Part shown: in pieces, positions 7,631 to 16,054 of the stretch
Layout: every line of letters begins with the position of its first letter
Position numbering within the stretch: the stretch's first letter is position 1
IMG/VR virus record: IMGVR_UViG_3300021962_000568
Location: 1-26,061 of that record
Reading direction: 5' to 3' (one strand)
Origin: a virus
DNA length: 26,061 bases
Made by a program: the position numbers and the translations under genes
Notes under the pieces: model-generated
The model's input: only the letters and a program-made list of their open reading frames with translations
What the model was told of the DNA's origin: nothing
The model's database searches: none

Positions 7631-8491
7631 TTAGAATGGTAGTTCGTCATCAACGTCATCATTTACTTGTGGATCAAGAACAGTTTCTTGTTTTTTGTTT
7701 CCACCAATAGTGATTTCAGCTTCACTTGAGTCCCCATACACATACTTACCTGCGTCAGAGTCCCATCTTGGTGTTTCACCTCTTGCGATTGCTTCAAGAT
7801 ACTCAATTGGTTTTTTAGAGTATACATCTTCCCAAGTTAATTCATCATTAACCCAAGTGTTCATTGTTTCTTCATCTGTGTGTACTGGAGCTGGATCGTC
7901 ATACATTACCGTTTGGATTACAGTGTAAATTGCACCTTTTGGTGTTTTTGCTTTTGTAAGCTCTAGGATTAGGTCTCTCCCTTTTTCTGGGTCTGCAACA
8001 TCTCCTTTAGCTTTGTAGATAGGAATAATTTTATCAAAAATTCCTTCTTGCTTGTAGTTGTGTTTAAACCTCCAAAACTTTGGTCCGTCTTCTTCTTTGT
8101 CTCTGTCAATTACTTTAACGATATAAAACTTTCTTGCTTTATATTGTTTTGCCAACTCTTTATCAGAATCTTTTCCTGTTGACATAAGTTCTTCATAAAC
8201 TTCGTTAAGTGGAGATTGTTCGTTATCATTCTTTCCTGGATCGTAGAATTTTTGCCATTTACCATCAATATAAAGTTCGTGAAACCAAACTTCTTTAAAT
8301 GGTGATGACCCATCTACTGTTGGTAGAATTCTAACTCTTCGCTGTCCTTGCTTTTCATCCTTTGATAGAATTGCAGCGAAATACTTTTTCATTCTTTCTT
8401 CTTGTGACATTTTTGAAGTGGAAGAAGAACCACTTTGTTTTGAGCTTTCATACTGAGCCAAAACCGCATCTAAAACATTGTTTGTCGCCAT
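7631..8491 (-). CDS. 32: Single-stranded DNA-binding protein, T4 gp32 family
   Basis: Coats single-stranded DNA and organises the replication and recombination proteins. The 286 residues (T4 gp32 is 301) show a gp32-like layout: a Ser-rich N-terminus (1-30), the OB core beginning around RRVRILPTVDG (51-61), then FKEVWFHELYIDGKWQKFYD aligned with T4's zinc-containing subdomain, FWRFKHNYKQEGIFDKI, and an acidic C-terminus. Two features are odd. The protein contains no cysteine at all, so the His-Cys-Cys-Cys zinc site of T4 gp32 is absent; the T4 stretch CPVC corresponds to SPLN here. The C-terminal tip, DDVDDELPF, resembles the bacterial SSB tip (DDDIPF) rather than T4's. It is preceded by its own promoter and followed by its own terminator, consistent with high expression. 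Confidence 0.88.
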   Translation of the reverse strand: MATNNVLDAVLAQYESSKQSGSSSTSKMSQEERMKKYFAAILSKDEKQGQRRVRILPTVDGSSPFKEVWFHELYIDGKWQKFYDPGKNDNEQSPLNEVYEELMSTGKDSDKELAKQYKARKFYIVKVIDRDKEEDGPKFWRFKHNYKQEGIFDKIIPIYKAKGDVADPEKGRDLILELTKAKTPKGAIYTVIQTVMYDDPAPVHTDEETMNTWVNDELTWEDVYSKKPIEYLEAIARGETPRWDSDAGKYVYGDSSEAEITIGGNKKQETVLDPQVNDDVDDELPF

Positions 8492-8525
8492 ATTATGTAT
8501 TTGTTTTTAAAAGTTTACAATAGAA

Positions 8526-8554
8526 AATATAAGTTATTTTTTTGTCGCAGTCAA
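8526..8554 (-). promoter_or_regulatory. Sigma70-like promoter of gene 32
   Basis: On the minus strand TTGACT (8554-8549) is followed after exactly 17 nt by TATATT (8531-8526), close to the bacterial consensus. The extended -10 TATATTTT also approaches the Bacteroidota TAnnTTTG form. Transcription would begin near 8519, giving a leader of about 25-30 nt. It lies just beyond the late-module terminator, so gene 32 can be expressed independently of the tail genes. Confidence 0.65.
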
Positions 8555-8572
8555 TAAATAAAGTTTAAAAAT

Positions 8573-8592
8573 GAGGGGAAATTTTTCCCCTC
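8573..8592 (-). terminator. Rho-independent terminator of the tail module
   Basis: A perfect 9-bp inverted repeat, GAGGGGAAA with TTTCCCCTC separated by 2 nt, starts 7 nt past the stop of the preceding gene. On the minus strand it is followed by ATTTTTAAACTTTATTTATTG. It is one of the few GC-rich elements in an AT-rich region and marks the border between tail and replication modules. Confidence 0.75.
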
Positions 8593-8598
8593 TAAAAA

Positions 8599-9285
8599 TC
8601 ACATCATATTATTGTCATTATCTTCATCATAATTAATAAAAGATCTTTTGATTTCTTCCGGTGAATATTCTTCAACCTCATCACTGGTTAAAACATAATC
8701 ATTTTTACCACTTTGTTTCATCTCGTCTTCTTTATCTATAAAAAAGTCGGATAATTTTTGATTAAATGGTCCGGAATCTAAGCTTCTTAATTCTAATTTT
8801 TCTTTAGGTGTTTTTGGTTTTAATTCACTAATTTTACTTTCAAGTGAATTAATTTTATTAACTAACTCATCCATATCACCAAGTTTCTGTTCTAGGTTTG
8901 ATAGTTGTGAAAATAAATTATCAAAATATTCTTCTTGTTTTTCTGACATACTTTTTTGTGTGTCAACTAAATCTGTAATATCTAATTCCTCATCTTCACC
9001 ACCTTCTTCTTCTTCAGCATCAACCTCTTCAACATCTTCATCATTTTTAATGTCAATAGGTTCTGCGGTTTCTGGCGCTGGTGGTGGAGTTGTTGCCGCG
9101 CCTTCTGCTGGTGGCGGCGCCCCTTCTGCTGGTGGTGCGTCACCTAATTCTCCAACTGGAGCTTCACCTCCTGGTGGTGGTGGAAGATCGCCAAGCGGTG
9201 CGTCTTGTTCCATGATATAGGTATTAATCCTATTATATCTTGTAATTTCTTCTAGAATTTTTTTATCTAAACCCATCTTAACCAT
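8599..9285 (-). CDS. Hypothetical protein with Pro/Ala-rich, acidic and coiled-coil segments
   Basis: I do not recognise the family. The 228 residues divide into an amphipathic N-terminal helix (GLDKKILEEITRYNRINTYI, 5-24), a Pro/Ala/Gly-rich linker (about 28-75) with tandem PPAEGA units, a very acidic stretch (about 76-105, EEVDAEEEEGGEDEELD), a predicted coiled coil (about 110-155, heptad-like leucines in LSNLEQKLGDMDELVNKINS), and an acidic C-terminus ending in DEDNDNNMM. It is last in the late transcription unit, before the terminator at 8573. Two starts are possible: ATG at 9285 overlaps the upstream stop by 8 nt, and a second in-frame ATG at 9276 lies just after it. Composition suggests a structural, scaffold or internal head-type protein, but this is inference. 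Confidence 0.8.
   Translation of the reverse strand: MVKMGLDKKILEEITRYNRINTYIMEQDAPLGDLPPPPGGEAPVGELGDAPPAEGAPPPAEGAATTPPPAPETAEPIDIKNDEDVEEVDAEEEEGGEDEELDITDLVDTQKSMSEKQEEYFDNLFSQLSNLEQKLGDMDELVNKINSLESKISELKPKTPKEKLELRSLDSGPFNQKLSDFFIDKEDEMKQSGKNDYVLTSDEVEEYSPEEIKRSFINYDEDNDNNMM
9101..9142 (-). repeat. Two tandem 21-bp units encoding PPAEGA-type heptapeptides
   Basis: Positions 9101-9121 and 9122-9142 begin with the same 14 bases (CCTTCTGCTGGTGG on the plus strand). They encode the adjacent APPAEGA / PPPAEGA units in the proline-rich linker of the coiled-coil protein. The stretch is far richer in GC than its surroundings. Confidence 0.6.
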
Positions 9286-9505
9286 TTAATAATGTTTTTA
9301 TCCCAGATTTTGTTTCAACCTGAACTTTTTTAAATTGTCTCATAGTGTTGTCAACTCTTTCAATTAAACCATCTTTTAGTCTAACAGTATAACAATCACC
9401 AGTATCTAAATCACAAACTTCCTTAAACCCATTTCCTGCGTCTTTTTCTGTGATTCTAGTATCTTTACCTAGATATTGATCTAAAATTGCTTTTGTATTA
9501 CTCAT
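9278..9505 (-). CDS. Small hypothetical protein, 75 residues
   Basis: No family recognised. It is a small basic, beta-rich-looking protein with two cysteines framing an acidic turn (EVCDLDTGDCYTVRLKDGLIERVD, about 29-52). It has no signal peptide or membrane segment. It heads a two-gene unit with the coiled-coil protein, whose start overlaps its stop, and is preceded by a TATTTAT-type element in the 42-nt gap after the giant hub gene. Location in the late module suggests a virion or assembly protein. Confidence 0.75.
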   Translation of the reverse strand: MSNTKAILDQYLGKDTRITEKDAGNGFKEVCDLDTGDCYTVRLKDGLIERVDNTMRQFKKVQVETKSGIKTLLNG

Positions 9506-9509
9506 AACA

Positions 9510-9524
9510 TTTTATTTATAAATA
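9510..9524 (-). promoter_or_regulatory. Candidate late promoter element before the 75-residue gene
   Basis: The minus strand reads TATTTATAAATAAAA, 4 nt before the ATG. It contains TATAAATA, the exact T4 late -10 sequence, and matches the TATTTAT elements upstream of the tube, chaperone, tape measure and 1736-residue genes. The very short spacing would give a nearly leaderless message if TATAAATA is the -10. Confidence 0.45.
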
Positions 9525-9547
9525 TTAGTAAAACCAAAAAAAGGTTT

Positions 9548-10017
9548 TTATGGTAATAAATATTGATATATAACGTTTACTTTTTCTTGTAACTTTTCTT
9601 TTGTACTATCAATTAAATCATCCCAAACTTTAACCTCAATATTACTTGGCCAACTAATTACATAGGCTCTAGTTATATTTTTGATGTTCTGAGTGTCATT
9701 ATCCTCAAAAAGTTGTAGAGATGAAATCTTATCCCGATATTTAGCGATAAAGAAATCAACAAAATTTTCAAAATTTGTAAATGAAACATATGGAATATTT
9801 TTAATCTCACCCCTATTAATACAGTAATATGTATTTTTAAAATATGTTGTTGCGGCAGCTCCATATGGATTTATATCTAATCTAATTCCGGAATAATTGT
9901 GATCATATGATACAAATTTTTGTCCTTTACCACTTTCAATATACATAGTAGACATTATAAATAACAATAATTTAGCCTTGTTTACTGTAGGTAATGTTGT
10001 TATTGTATTTATTCTAT
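9548..10017 (-). other. Glucosaminidase/lysozyme-like domain at the hub C-terminus
   Basis: Residues about 2012-2168. The helix LLLFIMSTMYIESGKG carries a Glu (2040) placed like the catalytic Glu of FlgJ/GH73-type and related muramidase folds. It is followed by DHNYSGIRLD, matching the NxxGI signature of that group, then YFKNTYYCI and a FTNFENFVDFFI segment like the 'YxsFxs' part. It would cut cell-wall glycan during tail penetration. Fold assignment is by motif only. Confidence 0.65.
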
Positions 10018-13000
10018 TTTCTATAATTTGTTTCGCATTACCAAAAGTAATTGTTGTCTCAGTTGGTGTTTGATTTGTATATTGAGTAAACGATGTGTTT
10101 AGTTTTTCTTGACATGATTGATTTTGTGTTAATGTGGCTTCTATAGTGTTTGCTTTATTTACAACGCTAGATTTTAACGCAATTTCAGTATTTCTATCAT
10201 TTATAACTTTTTCTTGTGATTCAACTCTTTCTTTTATTGATTTTAATATTTGTGTACTCAATGACTGTAGTAAATTATCAATAGACGGTATACTATAAAA
10301 TGGTTGTCGTTGTCCCTCAAATGTCGTATCAAAACCATTCAAGTTAATTCTATGCGATACTTTAGTAATCATATATGGCCCACTAAACATTGGTATATGT
10401 CTTAAATTAAAATACATAGTTGGTTGTATTAATGCGTTACCCATCATATCTATTGAACACTTGTAACTTCTATTGCGATAAACATTATAAAGTGAAGCAC
10501 TTTGTGTTGATCCTTGTCTATTTCGGTACAAATTTGCCATTTGTGTTACCACTTGTTCTGATTCTGCTGTTGGTAACCCTGGGTCTTGTGAAATATCTAG
10601 TTGTTTGAATACTTGTTGGTTTTGAGGTCCAAAATCAACATTAAACCCAACAACTTTATTTGACTTATCCCAGTTTGTCTTGCCCGCTTGATTTTCAAGT
10701 AATGGGTTGTCAGTTGCTCTTCTTAAATCAAATGCATCATCTCTATACCTATAATCAACATTTTCATTCATTGCTAAATGTTGACTTGGTACATATGAAT
10801 AAATTCCAATATATTTTGCAGTAGTATCTCTGTAATCCACATTTAAAAATGTCCCAAATAATGAATTAGCAAATTCTAACGTTCCTTCTGGTTTTGGTGT
10901 TGGGTTTTTACTAGCATCCTGTACATTATAAAAATTAGCATAAGAAGGTAGTATAAATGACTTAAACCTATTATCTACAAAAATACCTTCAATAATACCT
11001 AACATTCTATTGTTGTAGTTAGAAGATGAGATTAGATTTTGTAGTTTAAATATATCAACAAAAACTTTATCTCCAACGTCTCTACTAGCCCTATCAAGAA
11101 TTAATATATCTTCAAATAATGTTTTAGTTTTTAAATCGGCTCCCGATATCCATTTATCATTAATAGATTTAAACATATCCCACATTTCATATCTACTAAG
11201 GTCTCCACTATATTCTTTAAATTTAACACCTTCACTAGATGGAGTTACTTTAACATCTGGTAATTTTGGTCTTAATTGTGTAAATGTATTATTTAGTATT
11301 ATGTTTAAATATTCTTCACCTTTTGTAATATATTCATCCATTAATGAATAAAATTTACTTTTATTAAGTGTTGGGTCTTTTAATTTTTGGGTTGCATATA
11401 TCTTAATTATTGGACTAAGTGTTTTGATGTTATTAACACTAAACTCAATATTATTATCAATAAAAAAGTCTGTGATATAAGATCCTGTGTCTTTATATTG
11501 TAGTTCTAAAATTTCTGAAAATCCAACATAGGTTTCTAATGCTGCCCAAGTTTCAGGGTATTGTGTTTTAGATTGTGCTAAAGTTATTGTTCCACCTAAA
11601 GATGGTAAAGTTCCTGGTGTATAATTATTAAATGTATATGGATTAATAATAGACTTATTAGAAAAGGAATAAAATAGTCTTTTATCAAAGTTAGATGGAT
11701 TTCCCTGTTTAAAAACAACTGTGTAATTAATAAAATTATCTAATGTTTTTTGTATTTTTTGTTTTTGTTTTTCTTTTAATTCATCAATAAGTGGTGTTCC
11801 AGACTCATTAGTAATGTTCTCATCTATTTTAAACATCTCTCTCATTAGTCCTTGGAAGTTTTCATAAGTCTCCTCAATTCTAAAGTCAGTTGCTCTTGGT
11901 GATAGATTACTTTCAAAGTCATAAATTGATTTACTAAAATATAAAAACTGTGTTTCAAATTTGTCTAAAACGTCAGATGAAAATGTTGTTAATAACTCAC
12001 TTATAGTACTATAATTATCTTGTGTACTAAATAATCCAAAATTTTGTTGTTCTTCATCGTCATTAAAAATTTCTCTTAAATACTGATCTGGACCTGGTTT
12101 TTGTAAATTAGTAACATCAAAATAACCATAGTTTGGTGCGTCCCAAAATGTTCTAATAGACCCATTGTGTATTGCTGGGTTTGTTGTTACGTCAATAACT
12201 TCATTACCAAAAATATTAAAACACTCATCATTTACTTGATTTACACTAGACCCTAAAGATGGCATAAGATATACTGAATTATTATCATTGGTATAAACAA
12301 ATGAACTCCATGGTGTTATGTTTAAACTACTATTAAGATTTAATAAATCAAAACCAAATGGTTTGTTTATTATATTATCACTAGATGTTATTAATTTAAA
12401 AGTATTACTATCTATAGTGTCTTGGATTGTTTGTGATCCATACCCTCCAGTTTCTTTATTTGTAACAACAAAATTTACTGGTAAAGCGGGGATTTGAACA
12501 TTGACTGATTGTGATGGTGTTATTATATATGTACCAACACCTCCTTGTGTTCCACTTACTTGTGAAACTATTTTTGTTCCTAAATCAAAAGTACTACTAG
12601 ATAATATTAAATTTGGTTCTAAAGCTGGGTAGTTTATTGTAACAACCTCTAATATATCGCCACTAACAAAATATGTTCCTGTTATTTTTGTAGTTTCTTT
12701 AAATAGTTTTTTACCTTGTAAGAAATAATTAAAATCATTAATTAGCTTTGGATAAAACCCAGTATTTATAGTTTCTTTATCAAGCCCAGCATTTGTGATA
12801 GTATCATTTAATACTATATCATATTGTTCACCATTAAGATTTATATTATATTGTGTTGTTGTCGCGCTATAGAATGGGTCGTAGTTTTTGATAAAATCAG
12901 TATTTTTCCAAACATTATCTAGAATATCCTCATTAGTTTCTTTGTATTTTTTATACCTATGCCATATTGACCCATATCTAAGTACCCACGCATATGGTAA

Positions 13001-16000
13001 TTCATGTATCGCTCCAAACTTTAATAACGATGGTAATATATATCCTTTTGGTGTTGCAGTTCCATTCTCATTATATTCTTTATATTTATCCCTTAATGTT
13101 GCTAATGGTAAACTATTTAAAAAGACGTATGCGGCTGTTGTATATGGATAATTACTATCTGAATTTTCAGAATTATACATATAATTATTAACACCTTCTT
13201 GTATCGCATTTATAAATATTGGTGTGTTTAATATTGATGTTGTTTGTGTTTCACTTAATTCACCACTATACCCATCATAATAAACATCACCTTCTGTTAC
13301 GTATTGTGTTGGTATTGATCTATTATCATAAAAAGTTTTTAAATTCTGTGTATTTGGTGTTTGGTTAAATACGTTTGATTTGTAATTAAAATTAGTTATT
13401 GGATATAAATCTTTATTTTTAACTAGCTTTATTGGTGTGTTATACTCTAATGTTGTACTAGTTCTAAAAATGTCGGCCTCTGACTGAAGTGTACTACCAT
13501 TAGCTAAGTACTGATTACACCAAGTAATGTTTGTTAATGGATATACGTCTGTAAAATCAAAATTATCATTAACACTTGTTTCTCCAAAATAATTAATTAC
13601 TTGGTCTTCATTTTTTAATGATAAATTTGGTAATGCTTTATTATCATCTAAAATACTTCCTTTATAAAATAAGAATGAATTGTTTATATCATTAGTTATG
13701 TATGGTGTATTAAACTCACCTCTAATATAATTTTGCCATGATACACCTTGTCCTTGATTTGAGATGTGTCTTAAAAACCCTAAATAATTTTCTGTAACAT
13801 TATACTCCTTTAACTTTTTTGTTAAAAATGGGTTGTTCGTCCCAAGTGCTTTTACGATATCTAATGTTTCAGATTCTGATATAAAATTATTAATAGCATA
13901 TTGTTTAATACTATCTCTATTCATTTTAGAATAGAATGAATTTAAATACATTCTTTCATAAATTTCATAGAAAAACTTAGCCTCTTCTGTGTTTTGGTAG
14001 ACATCATTGCCAATTGTAAATTCAATAGCGTTAAAGCTAAACCTATCTGGTTTATTTATAAAATTACCGGTACTATTATCCTCAAAAACTGGTGCGGCTT
14101 TTTCTGTTAGTCCTTTCAAATACTCCTCGACAAACTGTACCTCTGGCCAAATTTCAGGGACATATGCGTTTATCTTTGTTGCTATATCCTCATCTCCTGG
14201 ATATTTTAAAACATACTTTTCTTTACCTTCCTCTAATACTTCACCAATTACTTGTGGCCATGGGTATATTGGTGCGTTGGTATCTGAGTCGACATAATCA
14301 ACACTTGGTGCTGAGGTGCTTGTATTGTATATCGCTTTTTTTCTATTTTCATCATCCCTAATACTCCAAGCTTTTTCGTGAACATCATCTAACATTCTTA
14401 AAAAGGCTTCACCTTGAGCAAAAAATACGGCCATAACATTCCTCATTGTTGGTTGGAATCCTAGACCATTATTTTTGTTTTGGAATTGTTCTTTTATTTG
14501 GTTTGTTAGTCCTTCTTCGACCTCCTGTCGTTTGGTTAAGAATTTTTCTTCGATTTTTTTTATTTGATCTAAGAATGACCCAACACCTGTAAAATATATT
14601 AACCCTTCATAGTCTTTTAAACTATTGGCGTTAAGGATTTCTTTTTCTAAAGTAGACCTAAAAGTTTTATATTCTTCTGACGATACACTTCCTAAATCTA
14701 GTCCACTTCGTTTTTTATAAGTTTTTTCAATATCAATGTCTTTTATACTTGTTGGTGTAAAAAAGGTTGTTGTTTTAATTGGAATTGAGATGTCTTTCCC
14801 AACAACATTATTATTTTCAAGTAGTGTTTTATACTTTAATATTAACCCATCTAATTTTGTTAGGGCGTCATTTTGTTTTTGTGTGTCACCAATTAAATCT
14901 TTTCTAAATTGGTATAGTATTGTTGATTGTGTGTCATTTTTAATAAAAACAAGTTCTTGGTCACAAAATTGTTTTGCCCATGAGACACCTAACGTGTAAT
15001 AGACTTCTTTTGTAAATTCACCAACATCTTCTAGATATTTATCTAAATCATTTAATACATCTAAATTAGTTTTTTTAAATTGTTCTTCAATATTTGTTAT
15101 TAATTTTTCTAACCTTGTTTTTAATTCTAAAATTGTAATTTCTGGAAAATCATCATCAATAAGACCTTTTGCTTTATATTCAGAATAAAGTTCTTTCATC
15201 TTTTGATACCCACCACTTGTGTAGGTTGTTTGTATATTTCTTTTACTATCTGTTGCACTTGTTGATTCTGTTGCTTGTGTGTCTACTTTTACCCTATACA
15301 TTGATGGTACAGCCATCATTTGATCCCACGTTACATCCGCTAATATTGTATATTTATAGGTGTAAAAACTACAACTAACTCTAAAGTTATGTGTTGATGG
15401 GTCAAAACTTGCATTAAATTTTTGTAACATTAGTGGTAATCTAACTGCTTTACCCAAATAACCTTTTAATGTTAAATAAAATAATGGGTATGGTAAATTA
15501 AAAAACGCAGCATATGGTGAGTTGTTACCAGCCTCAAATAAAGCTCTACCTTTAACATCCTCTAACGTTATATTTACAACAGGTAAAAAATCTAAACCAT
15601 AATTAATATTGATGTCAGTAATACCTAGAAGTCCATTGTCAACAGCACCTGGTTCACCATTTGATTTTAAAACTTGACTAATATAAAAATCATCACTTAA
15701 ATCTGGATTTTTAGTGATATTAATTGCTGGTTGATTAACTCCCATACCTTTTATAGTATCTTTACCAGTTATTTCATCAGACCAACCAGTGTCAAGAAAT
15801 TCCTTAAATCCAGGGTTTAGAAAATTTATTTTACCAACAGAAATTGTTTTTATTGCTTCAGATTGTGGTACGCCAACAGCTAGTTTTGTTCTAGGTAGTA
15901 CAGAACATTCAAGATTGGCGTACATAACAAGATTTTCTTGTTTAATTAGTCTCTCCTTAACATTACCATCCTGATCAATAACTTTATTTGGGTCTATTAC

Positions 16001-16054
16001 TGATATGTTTTGGTAATCGAATTCAACTAGAATATTTTCTGAATTATCTACCAT
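9548..16054 (-). CDS. Giant baseplate hub protein with C-terminal peptidoglycan hydrolase domain
   Basis: A 2168-residue virion protein, among the largest in such phages. The N-terminal part (about 130-260; PLFYLTLKGYLGKAVRLP and FRVSCSFYTYKYTILADV) looks like a tail-hub beta domain. A region near 1120-1195 resembles a glycine-rich beta domain common in phage tail proteins (GTYFVSGDILEVV ... GGVGTYIITPSQSV). Near 1865-1915 is a hub-like ending, MMGNALIQPTMYFNL ... IPMFSGPYMITKVSHRI ... TTFEGQRQ, of the gp27/gpD hub type. A helical linker follows. Residues about 2012-2168 resemble a glucosaminidase/lysozyme fold with the probable catalytic Glu2040 in MYIESGKGQKF and the downstream HNYSGIRLD motif. 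It may thus combine the roles of T4 gp27 and the gp5 lysozyme. Its start overlaps the LysM gene by 11 nt. Confidence 0.85.
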   Translation of the reverse strand: MVDNSENILVEFDYQNISVIDPNKVIDQDGNVKERLIKQENLVMYANLECSVLPRTKLAVGVPQSEAIKTISVGKINFLNPGFKEFLDTGWSDEITGKDTIKGMGVNQPAINITKNPDLSDDFYISQVLKSNGEPGAVDNGLLGITDININYGLDFLPVVNITLEDVKGRALFEAGNNSPYAAFFNLPYPLFYLTLKGYLGKAVRLPLMLQKFNASFDPSTHNFRVSCSFYTYKYTILADVTWDQMMAVPSMYRVKVDTQATESTSATDSKRNIQTTYTSGGYQKMKELYSEYKAKGLIDDDFPEITILELKTRLEKLITNIEEQFKKTNLDVLNDLDKYLEDVGEFTKEVYYTLGVSWAKQFCDQELVFIKNDTQSTILYQFRKDLIGDTQKQNDALTKLDGLILKYKTLLENNNVVGKDISIPIKTTTFFTPTSIKDIDIEKTYKKRSGLDLGSVSSEEYKTFRSTLEKEILNANSLKDYEGLIYFTGVGSFLDQIKKIEEKFLTKRQEVEEGLTNQIKEQFQNKNNGLGFQPTMRNVMAVFFAQGEAFLRMLDDVHEKAWSIRDDENRKKAIYNTSTSAPSVDYVDSDTNAPIYPWPQVIGEVLEEGKEKYVLKYPGDEDIATKINAYVPEIWPEVQFVEEYLKGLTEKAAPVFEDNSTGNFINKPDRFSFNAIEFTIGNDVYQNTEEAKFFYEIYERMYLNSFYSKMNRDSIKQYAINNFISESETLDIVKALGTNNPFLTKKLKEYNVTENYLGFLRHISNQGQGVSWQNYIRGEFNTPYITNDINNSFLFYKGSILDDNKALPNLSLKNEDQVINYFGETSVNDNFDFTDVYPLTNITWCNQYLANGSTLQSEADIFRTSTTLEYNTPIKLVKNKDLYPITNFNYKSNVFNQTPNTQNLKTFYDNRSIPTQYVTEGDVYYDGYSGELSETQTTSILNTPIFINAIQEGVNNYMYNSENSDSNYPYTTAAYVFLNSLPLATLRDKYKEYNENGTATPKGYILPSLLKFGAIHELPYAWVLRYGSIWHRYKKYKETNEDILDNVWKNTDFIKNYDPFYSATTTQYNINLNGEQYDIVLNDTITNAGLDKETINTGFYPKLINDFNYFLQGKKLFKETTKITGTYFVSGDILEVVTINYPALEPNLILSSSTFDLGTKIVSQVSGTQGGVGTYIITPSQSVNVQIPALPVNFVVTNKETGGYGSQTIQDTIDSNTFKLITSSDNIINKPFGFDLLNLNSSLNITPWSSFVYTNDNNSVYLMPSLGSSVNQVNDECFNIFGNEVIDVTTNPAIHNGSIRTFWDAPNYGYFDVTNLQKPGPDQYLREIFNDDEEQQNFGLFSTQDNYSTISELLTTFSSDVLDKFETQFLYFSKSIYDFESNLSPRATDFRIEETYENFQGLMREMFKIDENITNESGTPLIDELKEKQKQKIQKTLDNFINYTVVFKQGNPSNFDKRLFYSFSNKSIINPYTFNNYTPGTLPSLGGTITLAQSKTQYPETWAALETYVGFSEILELQYKDTGSYITDFFIDNNIEFSVNNIKTLSPIIKIYATQKLKDPTLNKSKFYSLMDEYITKGEEYLNIILNNTFTQLRPKLPDVKVTPSSEGVKFKEYSGDLSRYEMWDMFKSINDKWISGADLKTKTLFEDILILDRASRDVGDKVFVDIFKLQNLISSSNYNNRMLGIIEGIFVDNRFKSFILPSYANFYNVQDASKNPTPKPEGTLEFANSLFGTFLNVDYRDTTAKYIGIYSYVPSQHLAMNENVDYRYRDDAFDLRRATDNPLLENQAGKTNWDKSNKVVGFNVDFGPQNQQVFKQLDISQDPGLPTAESEQVVTQMANLYRNRQGSTQSASLYNVYRNRSYKCSIDMMGNALIQPTMYFNLRHIPMFSGPYMITKVSHRINLNGFDTTFEGQRQPFYSIPSIDNLLQSLSTQILKSIKERVESQEKVINDRNTEIALKSSVVNKANTIEATLTQNQSCQEKLNTSFTQYTNQTPTETTITFGNAKQIIENRINTITTLPTVNKAKLLLFIMSTMYIESGKGQKFVSYDHNYSGIRLDINPYGAAATTYFKNTYYCINRGEIKNIPYVSFTNFENFVDFFIAKYRDKISSLQLFEDNDTQNIKNITRAYVISWPSNIEVKVWDDLIDSTKEKLQEKVNVIYQYLLP

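Noticed and set aside
8110-8313. 67-codon minus-strand frame inside gene 32
   Set aside because: An alternative frame of the gp32 core; gp32 motifs are clear in the other frame.
8960-9220. Plus-strand Ser/Gly-rich frame opposite the Pro/Ala linker
   Set aside because: Its composition is a direct consequence of the repetitive proline/acidic coding on the minus strand.
9530-9548. AAAACC / GGTTTT hairpin with T7 loop after the giant hub gene
   Set aside because: Only a 6-bp, mostly A-T stem overlapping the stop codon; too weak to call a terminator.
12888-14999. Plus-strand open frames of 60-107 codons inside the giant genes
   Set aside because: They lie opposite long, coherent minus-strand genes, have biased low-complexity composition and no motif or leader; they are antisense shadows.
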